Assembly (NCBI GenBank): GCA_026182355.1
Contig: JAPFBL010000036.1
Location: 682,001-746,000, forward strand
Origin: Hermatobates lingyangjiaoensis
Lineage: Eukaryota > Arthropoda > Insecta > Hemiptera > Hermatobatidae
Length of the DNA: 64,000 bases
Reading direction: 5' to 3'
Shown here: positions 40,401 to 45,470 of the stretch, piece by piece
How positions within the stretch are numbered: position 1 is the stretch's first letter
Layout: each line of letters opens with the position of its first letter
The notes under the pieces: generated by a model
What the model was told of the DNA's origin: nothing
Seen by the model: the letters and a program-made list of their open reading frames with translations, nothing else
Databases searched by the model: none
Made by a program: the position numbers and the translations under genes

Positions 40401-40862
40401 AGTTCCTGTAAAAATTGTCGTAGGTTTTGCAAGTGTTATTAACATAACACTTTTAAAATACCAAAACAATAATGAAAGCCTGTTTTTTTTGTTTATGGTA
40501 AGAAAACTGGTGATAAATCTTAGTAATTAAATGTACTGGTAAAAAGTAATGTTGAAGGAAAGCTCGATTATGAAATATCAAATGATTATAATCTCATTCT
40601 CAATTAAATACCATGTGCTGATGTATCGAGTGATAAAAGTCACCCTACTAAAACCCGCCTTACTCAGACACATTACAATAGAGATTTTTGAAAACTCTCA
40701 TAAAATCTGACTTATACAGAACCAAGTTCGACAAATTTTTCTAATTGTTATATAATTCTATTGATCTTGTTGTTACAGATGGACAGAGAAATGCTGGAAT
40801 TCTCGCACTGGGTGAGTCAGTACACGAGAATGAACAGTAACACCTCATCCTGCTCTTTTTAA
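5405..40862 (+). CDS. MCMDC2: MCM domain-containing protein 2 (MCMDC2-like), 12 exons
   Basis: Assembled by eye from twelve exons with GT-AG borders: 5405-5450, 5669-5939, 6197-6250, 14311-14525, 19036-19216, 21229-21355, 22684-22935, 25019-25163, 27149-27278, 33262-33389, 35485-35665 and 40779-40862. The phase at each junction agrees, except that exon 7 is one base short. The product would be about 604 residues, against roughly 680 in vertebrates. It holds a zinc ribbon (Cys131, 134, 149, 152), an OB-type region, a degenerate MCM ATPase core (GGLCNMGNLA where MCM2-7 have a Walker B Asp-Glu) and the MCM C-terminal helices (MAEAHAKVSLR). In this family the ATPase is thought to be inactive. In flies the counterparts mei-217/mei-218 act in meiotic crossing-over with the MCM8-like protein Rec. 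Exon 1 and the tail of exon 2 are the least certain. About 30 residues before the zinc ribbon, present in vertebrates, were not found, so one exon may be missing. Confidence 0.8.
5669..5939 (+). CDS. MCMDC2: MCMDC2 exon 2 (N-terminal domain)
   Basis: A long pyrimidine run precedes the acceptor (GTGAG at 5664-5668). The 271-bp open frame reads QLVLFEDGGEKGCLICRC and then a beta-rich stretch. This loosely follows the MCMDC2 N-terminus, where a Gly-Gly lies near residue 20 and an F-x-V/I strand follows. The end is set at a GTACTA donor because it leaves phase 2, which exon 3 needs. The last 25 codons are T-rich and may be mis-called. Confidence 0.5.
6197..6250 (+). CDS. MCMDC2: MCMDC2 exon 3
   Basis: A small exon between TTTTTCAG and AG|GTATTA. 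It encodes LRNIAPPGLPKDAEELE, matching the family's short Leu-Pro-Pro-x-Leu-Pro segment. Phase 2 in and phase 2 out join both exon 2 and exon 4 in frame. Confidence 0.6.
6539..6805 (-). pseudogene. Helitron 3' end with helicase C-terminus remnant
   Basis: In the minus direction it reads the PIF1-type helicase end (YFSHGQL, then ACPRVRGSNSLFFHEPEGQT) with one stop. About 110 bp of AT-rich sequence follows, then a terminus ACGTTTGCTAG at 6539. It is the inverted counterpart of 36760-37097. Helitrons end in a short hairpin plus CTRR; CTAG fits. Confidence 0.65.
6806..8440. other. MCMDC2 intron 3, AT-rich, no gene
   Basis: Only short chance ORFs. If MCMDC2 has an unrecognised exon before the zinc ribbon it should be here or at 13990-14310; I found none with proper borders. 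Confidence 0.4.
8450..8670. repeat. Palindromic element, family C copy 1
   Basis: Inverted arms built from AACAAAATAAAAGTTTATC ... TTCAGGTTCAAATTAAACTC, followed by (CA)n and (TA)n. A second copy lies at 20268-20490. The arms contain CTGAAGA but no GAAA partner, so I do not call a ribozyme here. Confidence 0.7.
8718..8808. repeat. Family B short palindrome
   Basis: Outer arm motif (AAAGATTTCACATAAACACG) and the TTGTGGTTTGATCAT end flanked by (TA)n on both sides. The gypsy element is inserted in the right-hand (TA)n. Confidence 0.65.
8808..8970 (-). repeat. 3' LTR of gypsy element
   Basis: 163 bp, apparently identical to 13290-13452. It holds AATAAA in element orientation (in GTGAATAAAATC), consistent with a polyadenylation site. 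Very short for a gypsy LTR. Confidence 0.9.
8971..8980 (-). other. Polypurine tract
   Basis: GAGGGGGAGG on the minus strand, between the pol stop and the TG start of the 3' LTR: the normal position for plus-strand priming. Confidence 0.85.
8981..12116 (-). CDS. pol: Pol polyprotein (PR-RT-RNaseH-IN)
   Basis: The frame is open from about 12116, one frame back from gag, to TGA at 8981-8983. The ORF that begins at 12010 starts with GTG and omits the protease active site just upstream (DCGSN in place of D-S/T-G). Reverse transcriptase shows RLCIDFRKLN, LPFGLKNAPATFQR and YIDD (near 10960-10972). RNase H begins at ETDASYRGIGATL (near 10520). Integrase has an HHCC zinc domain (H-x-x-x-H ... C-x2-C, near 9850-9970) and the D, D, E residues in LDSVGG, LADQYTG and NERLNQ (near 9750, 9590 and 9470). 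No chromodomain is evident. The stop abuts the polypurine tract. Confidence 0.92.
12103..13257 (-). CDS. gag: Gag polyprotein of the gypsy element
   Basis: 384 residues. The N-terminal 90 residues form an unfamiliar module starting MAQLYVRVTKR. A coiled-coil segment rich in Leu/Gln/Glu follows (about 105-145), then a capsid-like region with FxxxAxxWxxxF-type spacing (around 150-260). A single zinc-knuckle-like motif lies at about 334-352 (C-x2-C-x9-H-x4-C), longer than the usual CCHC. It ends TAA directly after UUUAAAC. Likely role: capsid assembly and RNA packaging. Confidence 0.85.
   Translation of the reverse strand: MAQLYVRVTKRAEDGFEIQGISPDKNVWYLFPEESRDLQVHSILLKKRQIVNAIAVIKKINGYRTVAVKIDEEIRKEYFDETENICFRQFPLEESQFVSVSSSHELVQTKLEDRIRQLEQQLKLNSTQNEIELHHLEKKFVLPKFERKVHNPNEWLRIFEDECCRFRIVLDSVKIQALRFFLTGTPRDWYEISLTKLGLTTSWEIWKKSFLNVFIDKGWTVVRKAFNYKYLGGSIIDYALIKEKLCLEVEPKSTEISRINQIVFGLPIEAQEELDREEITTLDKLYTELRKLEDLFNRKGKNKPVSPSFNKKSLLNPYIKTESHQKTEPQRKQCSICNNLGFPNRYHPISDCRNKNFTTKIKSNLIHHQTGDMDVLNIDNDNLN
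12106..12112 (-). promoter_or_regulatory. -1 ribosomal frameshift site UUUAAAC
   Basis: On the minus strand the gag codons AAU UUA AAC are followed at once by the UAA stop. U UUA AAC is the canonical X XXY YYZ slippery heptamer in the gag frame, and slipping -1 enters the open pol frame. A GC-rich stretch (CCAGCCGGGCG) follows within 10 nt and could form a stimulatory structure. Confidence 0.8.
13290..13452 (-). repeat. 5' LTR of gypsy element
   Basis: 163 bp, apparently identical to 8808-8970. It starts TGTAAAGG in element orientation and ends near CTTAGA. The sequence just inside (13258-13289) has no TGG-type tRNA primer site; see findings for a possible self-priming segment. Confidence 0.9.
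13596..13629 (-). ncRNA. Hammerhead-like core, left arm of the 450-bp palindrome
   Basis: CTGAAGA, stem II GGT/ACC, GAAA, zero-loop stem III AA/TT, triplet TTA, 4-bp stem I TCTC/GAGA. It mirrors 13902-13935. Weak stems make activity uncertain. Confidence 0.4.
13902..13935 (+). ncRNA. Hammerhead-like core, right arm of the 450-bp palindrome
   Basis: Mirror of 13596-13629: CTGAAGA at 13906-13912 and GAAA at 13924-13927, stem I TCTC/GAGA. It reads outward from the palindrome centre towards (TA)n. Confidence 0.4.
14311..14525 (+). CDS. MCMDC2: MCMDC2 exon 4 (zinc ribbon)
   Basis: Acceptor AATGTTTCAG, donor AGAG|GTAGGT. It encodes QGRVMRCVGC, then SSNCPQCMC, then a stretch ending AITLVLRD. The C-x2-C ... 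C-x2-C pattern followed by a strand ending in L-R-D is the MCM zinc ribbon leading into the OB fold (Cys131, 134, 149, 152). It ends in phase 1 and joins 19036 to give Asp. The exon lies 0.9 kb beyond the gypsy element, which therefore sits in intron 3. Confidence 0.85.
14866..15040. repeat. Family B palindrome
   Basis: Inverted arms ending in TGATCAAACCACAATATGAA. The ribozyme core is degraded (TCGTCGACAAAG in place of TCGTCAGAGTC). It runs into (TA)n at 15037. Confidence 0.7.
15070..15360. repeat. Family F palindrome
   Basis: Inverted arms ACACACTTACAGACTCAAAT ... CTCAAACATTTGAGTCTG centred near 15200, flanked by (TA)n. Same layout as family A with different stem sequences. A left-arm hammerhead-like core lies at 15131-15159. 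Confidence 0.75.
15131..15159 (-). ncRNA. Hammerhead-like core, family F left arm
   Basis: CTGAAGA, short GG/CC stem II, GAAA, then TTT followed by GAG that can pair with CTC upstream. The right arm has lost GAAA. Confidence 0.3.
15392..15640. repeat. PLE N-terminal fragment in palindromic arrangement
   Basis: The right arm (+, 15556-15640) encodes VVNAESAIKFNNIFLKEDLL and PKYTN before running into (TA)n; the left arm (15392-15440) is its inverse. The Asn/Lys-rich pattern ending L-L-P-K-F/Y matches the N-terminal region of Penelope-like proteins. A short direct repeat (ATTCAGAAGGCTGGAAA) lies at the centre. Confidence 0.5.
16020..16295 (+). pseudogene. Penelope-like RT C-terminal (thumb) remnant
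   Basis: An open stretch reads VFINNGYSNHFLKVLKEHLQ. F-x-x-NGY-x-x-x-F is the conserved thumb segment of Penelope-like reverse transcriptases. Nothing upstream is in frame and no endonuclease follows directly, so it is a fragment. Confidence 0.55.
16930..17200 (+). pseudogene. Diverged PLE N-terminal fragment
   Basis: It follows a short family B arm (16885-16935). It encodes KDFQRLEKLCIKQ and, one frame over, KYSVIFNNLYLKEG, homologous to the fragment at 19601-19770. It ends at (TA)n. This explains a 68-codon open frame here. Confidence 0.45.
17220..17500. repeat. Family A palindrome
   Basis: Arms related to 13541-13990 but shorter, centred near 17390. The GAAA core is mutated in both arms (TTTTTGG on the left, CCAAAAATT on the right). 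(TA)n on the left. Confidence 0.75.
17690..19035. other. MCMDC2 intron 4, AT-rich, no gene
   Basis: Two exon-like open stretches (17904-18004 and 18154-18218) were tested; their phases do not fit exon 4 and exon 5, which join directly. Nothing else recognised. Confidence 0.4.
19036..19216 (+). CDS. MCMDC2: MCMDC2 exon 5 (OB fold)
   Basis: Acceptor TATTTCAG, donor ATCAA|GTAAAT. It encodes DDLCHNLELGLCYSLVL and ends in ...IKQIK. The L-x-L-G-x-x-Y-x-L/I-V pattern after an L-R-D-D-L junction is the standard MCM OB-fold strand. Confidence 0.85.
19575..20012 (-). pseudogene. PLE 5' end: hammerhead plus N-terminal ORF, with inverted arm
   Basis: On the minus strand, the hammerhead at 19749-19789 is followed by an open frame with NIEKLVKKQVSAKFGVIFNN and VYVKEGLLPKFTN that ends in (TA)n at 19580-19600. 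The same sequence returns inverted at 19955-20012. Ribozyme then ORF start is the order in PLE terminal repeats, so this is a 5' PLE fragment duplicated head-to-head. Confidence 0.6.
19749..19789 (-). ncRNA. Hammerhead ribozyme motif (type I, best copy)
   Basis: On the minus strand: stem I CGTC/GACG (4 bp), consensus CTGATGA, stem II GAATG/CATTC (5 bp, loop TTGAT), GAAA, a one-pair stem III C-G closed by AT, and the ideal cleavage triplet GTC. One unpaired base (T) lies between CTGATGA and stem II, which departs from the classical core. The motif lies upstream of a Penelope-like N-terminal coding fragment on the same strand (19601-19770 overlaps and extends left), which is the position reported for PLE hammerheads. 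Confidence 0.7.
20089..20131 (-). ncRNA. Hammerhead-like motif, family B left arm
   Basis: CTGACGA, stem II GACCG paired with its partner before GAAA, short stem III closing on a CTT-like triplet, stem I next to it. One stem I pair is lost (AGTG for AGTC). Confidence 0.5.
20180..20222 (+). ncRNA. Hammerhead-like motif, family B right arm
   Basis: Stem I GACT/AGTC, CTGACGA at 20184, stem II with one mismatch, GAAA at 20209-20212, stem III AG[AT]CT and triplet CTT. It reads outward. Confidence 0.55.
20268..20490. repeat. Palindromic element, family C copy 2
   Basis: Same arms as 8450-8670, inverted about a centre near 20375 and immediately following a family B palindrome at 20022-20256. Confidence 0.7.
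21229..21355 (+). CDS. MCMDC2: MCMDC2 exon 6
   Basis: Acceptor TTTTGCTGCAG, donor TTTG|GTAACT. The correct frame (phase 2 in) reads CQHEGSPWAQVIAFACLLDN and ends LKIGLLLSLASL. This is the helical lead-in to the MCM ATPase domain, where LK-x-G/A-LLLSL is conserved. Two other open frames across the exon are shadows. Confidence 0.85.
22684..22935 (+). CDS. MCMDC2: MCMDC2 exon 7, with internal frame change
   Basis: Acceptor TTGTATTGCAG, donor TTCAG|GTAAAT. It starts in frame 0 as NGGVSLLCLGDCGQLLNTAA, a Walker A-like region, and runs to a Gln-Ala-Gly. From about 22851 the homology continues one frame over (TSLLTSGGLCNMGNLARN). The exon is 252 bp; 253 would leave phase 1, which exon 8 requires. 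One base therefore appears to be missing between 22840 and 22860. It is either an assembly indel or an inactivating change. Confidence 0.85.
23440..24240. other. Intron stretch with GTTAAC-rich segment
   Basis: Between 23470 and 23760 the words GTTAAC, TTAAC and AACC recur at irregular spacing, giving an unusual low-complexity texture. A 125-codon open frame at 23847-24224 is T-rich and has no recognisable homology. No gene called. Confidence 0.3.
24262..24860. repeat. Family B palindrome interrupted by a second palindrome
   Basis: The outer arms are family B. The centre (about 24355-24720) is another inverted repeat ending TCTGGTGAGGGGTTGAGAAG / CTTCTCAACCCCTCACCAGA. This nested arrangement suggests insertion into the palindrome centre or a different spacer. 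Confidence 0.7.
24298..24340 (-). ncRNA. Hammerhead ribozyme motif, family B
   Basis: Stem I GACT/AGTC, CTGACGA, one spare base, stem II GATCG/CGGTT (pairs with G-T wobble), GAAA, stem III AG[AT]CT, cleavage triplet CTT (allowed NUH). All core positions present. The partner arm near 24750 has CTGACGG and is probably dead. Confidence 0.6.
25019..25163 (+). CDS. MCMDC2: MCMDC2 exon 8
   Basis: Acceptor ACTGTTTCAG, donor ATTAA|GTAAGC. It encodes AVDKEMVSMCERGGGSKGSP, then YPLRSAVWAHWLCNK. It corresponds to the MCM segment between Walker B and sensor 1, with a Pro before a Trp-rich strand. Phase 1 in is satisfied only if exon 7 has its missing base. Confidence 0.75.
27149..27278 (+). CDS. MCMDC2: MCMDC2 exon 9
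   Basis: Acceptor TTATTTGCAG, donor AAAG|GTCCAT (a weak GT). It encodes NIFGLPLIAEPCIDDTFLSG, the F-D-L-like strand of the MCM core, then a loop ending PFPWNDFRK. It leaves phase 0. A Penelope-like fragment begins only 130 bp downstream. Confidence 0.8.
27411..28122 (+). pseudogene. Penelope-like element: linker and GIY-YIG endonuclease
   Basis: 27411-27545 encodes FLTEDILLNFINNRIVP and a linker. A frame change near 27545 leads into the main open frame, 27502-28122. It has PSISYRKPANLQSIF, then a Cys-rich insert (C-x3-G-C-x2-C), then VYRLDFTQCDSFYVGL, the GIY-YIG-type core with an R-x-N-x-H motif. It ends ...LISLLGGRSAPGLNLNR. Penelope-like elements are the retroelements that carry a C-terminal GIY-YIG nuclease. 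The RT core is absent, so the copy is 5'-truncated. Confidence 0.8.
28323..28355 (+). ncRNA. Hammerhead-like core downstream of PLE GIY-YIG fragment
   Basis: CTGAAGA at 28327-28333 and GAAA at 28344-28347 with a very short stem II. It lies about 200 bp after the PLE stop codon, where a PLE terminal repeat is expected. Degenerate stems. Confidence 0.35.
28498..28618 (+). repeat. Family A single arm
   Basis: Only one arm of family A, with the CTCCTGAAGACGGTTC segment deleted, lying between two (TA)n tracts. Confidence 0.65.
28619..28706. repeat. Family G palindrome
   Basis: GTGTGTTCTCTAATCGGGAT ... ATCCTGATTAGAGAACACAC with a short central loop, between TA-rich tracts. No hammerhead core. Confidence 0.7.
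28862..28908 (-). ncRNA. Hammerhead-like core, family B left arm
   Basis: CTGACGA and GAAA intact with stem I GACT upstream; the stem III region is altered. Confidence 0.35.
28932..28964 (+). ncRNA. Hammerhead-like core, family B right arm
   Basis: CTGACGA (28936-28942) and GAAA (28961-28964). Stem II is changed (GACGTC) and the 3' part is disrupted by an insertion. Confidence 0.3.
29205..30430. repeat. 1.2-kb element bounded by inverted repeats
   Basis: 29210-29305 and 30335-30425 are inverted copies of about 95 bp, sharing CACGAAAATATTAGCAGTAT and CTAGAAGTGA. The inside is AT-rich. A 67-codon open frame (30057-30260) of unknown kind has acceptor-like and donor-like borders. It may be a non-autonomous DNA transposon. 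Confidence 0.5.
30431..33261. other. MCMDC2 intron 9 (distal part), no gene
   Basis: Very AT-rich. Contains a tandem AT-rich block at 32800-32915 (repeats of TTATTTAAATAAACTTTTTT) and otherwise only chance ORFs. 30595-30700 shares about 30 bp blocks with 62620-62700. Confidence 0.4.
33262..33389 (+). CDS. MCMDC2: MCMDC2 exon 10
   Basis: Acceptor ATTTTTTCAG, donor TTAT|GTGAGT. It encodes FLHIVAAQKVEMTAEATSLI, then RNYFVVSRQERP. This is the MCM lid helix with the tyrosine-rich segment before the C-terminal bundle. It leaves phase 2, and exon 11 completes a Met. Confidence 0.85.
35485..35665 (+). CDS. MCMDC2: MCMDC2 exon 11 (MCM C-terminal helices)
   Basis: Acceptor ACTGTTGCAG, donor CCAG|GTGACC. 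It encodes TRMAEAHAKVSLRQQVSRED and then VIAVLFLCEQTLACLYGQS. The R-x-A-E-A-H-A-K/R-x-x-L-R ... E-D-V pattern is diagnostic for MCM-family C-termini, and the following Glu-x-Ser/Thr-Leu ... Tyr-Gly fits MCMDC2. Confidence 0.9.
36430..37097 (+). pseudogene. Helitron 3' end with PIF1-like helicase C-terminus
   Basis: Broken frames encode NEEVVNYLTAFLDSVTAPGL, then IPPIPLIPSH and FAMTLTKSQGESLSNAGIQV, then QFTCSRVRG and IPEEQTANVVYTEAV. F-A-M-T-x-x-K-S-Q-G and H-x-Q-L-x-x-x-x-S-R-V are the last two motifs of the Helitron helicase. About 150 bp of AT-rich tail follows, then a small hairpin (ACG-GGTG-CGT) and the terminus CTAG at 37094-37097. It sits in intron 11 of MCMDC2 and its end is the inverse of 6539-6805. 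Confidence 0.75.
37110..39815. other. MCMDC2 intron 11, AT-rich, no gene
   Basis: Only chance ORFs. 39080-39330 shares words with the dispersed repeat at 45090 (GATGGAATTACATGTTTTGAGGTCA-like region). Confidence 0.4.
39822..40141. mobile_element. hAT-type MITE
   Basis: 320 bp bounded by CAGGGGTGTCAAACTCATTT and ...TATTTGACACCCCTG, inverted to each other over about 15 bp. The interior has CGGGCCG blocks. No coding sequence. The end sequence is of the hAT type that is widespread in animals. I could not recognise an 8-bp target duplication. Confidence 0.7.
40779..40862 (+). CDS. MCMDC2: MCMDC2 exon 12 (last)
   Basis: Acceptor TGTTGTTACAG. It encodes 27 residues beginning MDREMLEFSHWVSQY, then TAA at 40860-40862. 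Phase 0 matches exon 11. Confidence 0.75.
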   Translation: MDREMLEFSHWVSQYTRMNSNTSSCSF

Positions 40863-40980
40863 AACCTCCTCATTCTCATCAGTTCATTATTATCTACAAT
40901 CAGAGCCTCCTGCCAACCAAAACAAAATATCAATTATTATATATTGTAAATATTTTAATGTACAGCAAAAATTAATACTG

Positions 40981-40986
40981 AATAAA
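40981..40986 (+). terminator. Probable MCMDC2 polyadenylation signal
   Basis: AATAAA lies 118 bp after the MCMDC2 stop codon in an AT-rich 3' flank. It is the first canonical hexamer downstream. Confidence 0.45.
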
Positions 40987-41060
40987 TATAATTAAATATT
41001 ATTATTACAATAATTGACGATTACACCTTGCAGATTATCCTCCTAATATATAAGATGTCA

Positions 41061-41450
41061 TCATAATGGATAAAACAACTCTTCTAATGATTGACAAAAA
41101 AATGCTTGAACATAGCAATGTTTTATTAATCTCGTAATAATAAGAGAACATAAAGATCGTGACTTTTGTAAAAGTGACAAACCTGGTAACACATTAACAT
41201 ATAATGACAGATGAGAATTATAAACCGAAAGTAAAGATTTTGTTACAGGATGATGAAACTCATTCACTTGTAAGAAGAGAATCTTCATCGTCATTCCGAC
41301 AAAAGCCGACAAAATTGTCCAAGTACTCAAGACAGCACATCGTAAGGCTTCAATAATGAAATCGTATAATAGATTAGTGCCACAAATATGCAGGCTATAT
41401 TTCAAAAAAATTGTACAAAACAAGATTTCCCCTACACAATAGGATATCAT
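41061..41450 (-). CDS. Unassigned hydrophobic ORF, 129 codons
   Basis: The longest unexplained minus-strand frame. It is rich in Leu, Ile, Phe and Cys with three hydrophobic segments, and starts at ATG 41450. In this base composition a 390-bp open frame is somewhat unusual but possible by chance. A GT-AG border pair is not clear. It could be a piece of a membrane protein (for example a chemoreceptor) or noise; no motif decides. Confidence 0.2.
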   Translation of the reverse strand: MISYCVGEILFCTIFLKYSLHICGTNLLYDFIIEALRCAVLSTWTILSAFVGMTMKILFLQVNEFHHPVTKSLLSVYNSHLSLYVNVLPGLSLLQKSRSLCSLIITRLIKHCYVQAFFCQSLEELFYPL

Positions 41451-41989
41451 TGGTCTACTTACGAACTTTTTGAATAAACAAAACAGATAGCTCAGCTATA
41501 TTACATTAAACTCACTATTTGAAGCTCAGTAGCATTCAAACAGATTAACCAAGTGTCAATGTCATGATTTTTGTTGACGTTAATCTAGCCATTAGATTTA
41601 ACATTAATAGAACAAGCAATGATATAAAATTAGACGACATGTGTCCAAGTCGAGTAAGGTTTTCATTATACTAGATTTGATAGGAGAAACGTAAGAAATC
41701 TTACGTTTGACAGTATTGTTTATCAAAAAAAATTGTGTTACCAAAGAAATTTTCAGTCAGTTTTTTTTGCCAATACTGTCATGATTTAATTGTTCAAAAA
41801 CTGTATTATCAAACTAGGAAGTGTATCAGATTATTCAGTTAATATTCATTAATAATTTTTATTTATTGAAAAAGTACATAAGAAACATGTTTTAAGTATT
41901 TGTAATTCATTTCACGATTGTGGATAGCCTGGTGATATGAATTTTTCTGCCAGAACGTTAACATGGTGACATCTGTGGCTGACTTCCTA

Positions 41990-42235
41990 GATTCGGATGT
42001 TCTAGATGTGGTTGACTTGCACGTCACTTAACCTTTATATAAATGGTCACGGATCAAAGCAATGAGCTGTCTGTCGCTTGTCACGTTAACCCACGGTCTT
42101 ACATTCAATGAGTGCTATAGAGTCCAAATATTAAGACAACTTACCACTGACAACATCGGTACCACTTATAGATCTTCTAAAGAAGCTCTAATTTGGCCGT
42201 TAATTTTTAGAAATATTCCATGTCTTAATTTTTAT
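41990..42235 (+). pseudogene. PLE GIY-YIG C-terminal fragment
   Basis: It encodes THGLTFNECYRVQILRQL and SSKEALIWPL, closely following SHGLSFNDCFRVQVLRQI and SDEALISLL of the copy at 27411-28122. The catalytic N-terminal half is missing. Confidence 0.65.
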
Positions 42236-42599
42236 TTTTCAGCAATAATTTTACTTGAAATTGTTATCATTTATAAATATTTTCCTTCCTACTATTGTAT
42301 TTTTAACATTATACTTTCTTATTTCGCTTTCTGATTAAAAGAAAGATGTGAGTCACTTCAAAGACAAGCAAGAACTGAACTGAAATCTCATTGAAGAGGC
42401 ACTCAATCAATGTAGCTAGCTTACAGAGACAGGGTAGACCAGGATAAATAAAAGTGATATTAACAAAAATAAATATAGAAAAACATTTTAAAATAATAAA
42501 ATTATATAAATTCAAAATAACAAACTGTATATGAAAATAAATAAGTATGCAGAACTGTCTAGAAGGGCTACATAAATAATAATAAAGAATAATTATCAA

Positions 42600-43790
42600 T
42601 TCAGGTTAAACACAGGAGCAGATCTACCTCCGAGGAGGCAATAAGTGGTAAATAAGTGGTTCTTCAGAAACTCTCAAAATGATAATATTTTGTGATATCT
42701 CGATAAATATTTTCCATGATTTTAGGTTTGGAAGCAATCTTCACTTTTCCACTAGAGTTAGTAGTTATAGTTTAAATTAATTGTATTAAAACTTCTTTCT
42801 CTACGAGCATATATAAACAGAAGAGGTACAGGTGTATTCGAGGTACTTTATTTTTAGTACAGTTTTTTAAATCAGGAGGTTTCCAACTCGTTTCTCTTGA
42901 TAATCAACGAATTCTTGAAATGGGTATAAAAAAATATAAGATAATTGTCTCGTTTATACTAGATAATTATAAGAATAATGCTGAAATAAATAGCATTTTT
43001 AACTTTCTAGTTCAATGGTTGACATAAAACCTTTAAGCTTACCTCTCTCTCTCTTTCCTAATTTCCTTTCTTGCTCAGACAACCTATTCCTCCCTATCAC
43101 ACACTTCCCCTCTCTATGCTCATGTCACTCTCAATTCCTAGGATTACTTTAGTGTAACACCATGTATACGTACTTTGTACCATATTTTTATCCAAATATA
43201 TGTGTAATCAACTTTTTAAAACAGGGTTCTTTTAAATTATTTCGCTTTAGAAAAAAATTATAATTACTGAAATTTCGTGTTTTAATATGACTATTGTGTA
43301 ATATGGAACTGTATGGTAAATATTATGAAATTCATAGTTGATAGTGAGTAATGGTTGATTTGATTAGTAATAACAAACTTGAAAATATTCATTAGTCTCA
43401 TTGAATAATTTATTGAATTACATAGTTGATTAGTTTCAATATAGTAACACCACATTACCAATAGTCATGAAAATGTATTCAATACTTACAAAATTTATGT
43501 AACACACATTTATTTTTGCATCAATATTTTCTTAATGTTGATTAATTATATTTGTTTTGCAGATAAAATGACATTGTCTTCTTGGAATGGCTTTAGTACT
43601 TAGTATGAGATGGTAAAAACTGATATTTTAAATTTGATTTTACATTATCAATAAATATTGAAAATTAAATCAAATTAAAACCTTACTTTTTTTAAATTAA
43701 AGATAGATGTAATTAAATTACAAAAATAAAATAATAACTGTCAAATGAACTATTAATAGAATATGGGATGGATTGAAAGGACGTATTTCT
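42600..43790. other. AT-rich spacer between genes
   Basis: No gene recognised. A CT-rich stretch (about 43040-43130) and several direct AT repeats only. Confidence 0.4.
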
Positions 43791-43799
43791 TTCGAATTC

Positions 43800-44100
43800 T
43801 AATAGTTAGCAGTCAGGACTCCCGTTCACGTTTGTTTCAGATGAAAAGGATTCAGCATGAATTCTCAGCTGGTTTTGAATCTTTCTTCTAGTTGCTCGTT
43901 TGTTTCAGATAAACAGGTTGGAAGATTAAGTCTCGATTGGATTATAATCTCGCTTTTCGTCGTTCCTTTGTTTCTGAGGCCGATGTTATTCTTTTTGTAT
44001 GCTTCTGACGTAGAACGATTAATCGCTTGTTTTTTGGGAGGCATAATTGCACGGAAATGGTGTTTAAGAGTGTTGAAAATTAATTTCTTAAGCATTAAAC
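43800..44100 (-). pseudogene. Helitron-like N-terminal fragment
   Basis: The minus strand is open with MPPKKQAINRSTSEAY and LSETNEQLEERFKT. Repeats of S/A-E-T-x-E-Q-R-E-E-R-L after a basic start are typical of the N-terminal region of insect Helitron proteins. An alternative plus-strand frame is a shadow. No Rep domain is visible. Confidence 0.45.
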
Positions 44101-44675
44101 AGTAAACAATATATCGAATGAATTACTTCTATATAAATAATAACAACCTATATTGTAACAACGTCGAATTGCTATTTATGTAAAAAAATTTGCATCGAAG
44201 TTTAAAAATATGCAAGAATGCAAGAAATAATTTAAAATAAATGAATTCAGATATAGAATCTGAATTTCAGGTAATATATATTTTAGATAAGCACATTAAA
44301 TAGACTATTTACCTTGTCTTGCTCTATTAAATGCTACTGAGAATATATGTGCTGGTCATAATGAGTGGGCTATTTAGTAAATAGCAATTAAGTTTGTGCG
44401 GCCATGTAAGTAAAAACATCGCCCCCTCGAGCACGAAGACATCCTGAAATATATATTAGATTACCAAAATGGACATTTATATAATAAACTGGATTACGGA
44501 AAATTGACCCTATAGGTGAGTGACGTTCCAGTTAGCTAGGAAATGAAATTAGTAAAAAGTAAACGGACAATTCTAACGTAGTACAATCAGTTATTATGTG
44601 GTATTTACTCATTGTAGGGTAAAAAGCTAATGAAGTGGTCTCTATGTATAAAAAATCAATGGTATAAACAACGCA

Positions 44676-44704
44676 TTTCACGAACACGTAGTGTTCTTCC
44701 TCAG
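44676..44704 (-). ncRNA. Hammerhead-like core, family E left arm
   Basis: CTGAGGA, a 6-bp stem II GAACAC/GTGTTC, GTGAAA, then a GTT triplet. Two extra bases lie before GAAA and stem I is weak. Confidence 0.4.
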
Positions 44705-44724
44705 GCATTAACTAAGGGTTAATT

Positions 44725-44755
44725 CTGAGGAAGACACTAAGTGTTCGAAACCCGT
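44725..44755 (+). ncRNA. Hammerhead-like core, family E right arm
   Basis: CTGAGGA (44725-44731), stem II GACAC/GTGTT, GAAA (44747-44750), C[CC]G stem III and GTT triplet. Stem I pairing is poor. Confidence 0.4.
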
Positions 44756-45084
44756 TGTTTATATAATTAAATTTTTATATGCGGAGACCATTTCATTTTT
44801 TTTTACCCTACAATAAACGGACAGTATTACTCTGTACGGAAAAGTGTACTCTTCGCAGTTGGGACGCGAAGGTCACCAGTATTCGCTATCGAAGATCAAT
44901 CTGGGTTTCGTCGCGATTATTCCATTGTTGCGTCACCTTAATAGATAGCGTATTTATCTCAGTCTCCTTGCAGACATTATTCTAAAGGTAAGCTATTAAC
45001 CAGATCACCAGGTTTCAAATACAGGTAAGAAACTTTACTTTGCATTATCGATATATAATATTCAGGTAAATCATTTTTACTTTA

Positions 45085-45470
45085 CTATAAGTAAAGTATA
45101 GTGATCGTGAAAAACTTCGATCTAGAGATTTTGACGGAATTACATGTTTTAAGGTCAGAGAAGTCGTTTTATGAAGTTTTTTCGATGACGTCTGTGTATG
45201 TGTGTGTGGTTGGGTGAGTGGGTTGGTGAGTATGTATCCAAAATTTGTTGCCATCCTACGATCCAAAATCTTGGATGGATCTATTTGATATTTTACACAA
45301 AATTGAACCTCATTGGGATGAACCCCACTGTTTGGGAGCAATTATACATGATGGAAAAGTAACTTTTTTGCCAAAAACCTGTTTTATAAATTTTTTCTCT
45401 TAAACTACTAATTCTAGAGTCTTGAAATTCTGGCATTATCTTTGAAACTACAAAAGGAATAAAAGAAAAA
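45085..45470 (+). repeat. Dispersed repeat J, copy 1
   Basis: Starts at AAGTATAGTGATCGTGAAAA and includes GGAATTACATGTTTTAAGGT and TTTGGGAGCA. A second copy lies at 45600-45900 in the same orientation and an inverted one at the right end of the window. Confidence 0.65.

Larger units (their letters stand above)
44612..44812. repeat. Family E palindrome
   Basis: Terminal inverted ends CATTGTAGGGTAAAAAG / TTTTTACCCTACAATAAA and inner arms with hammerhead-like cores at 44676-44704 (minus) and 44725-44755 (plus). Unlike the others it is not embedded in (TA)n. Confidence 0.75.
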
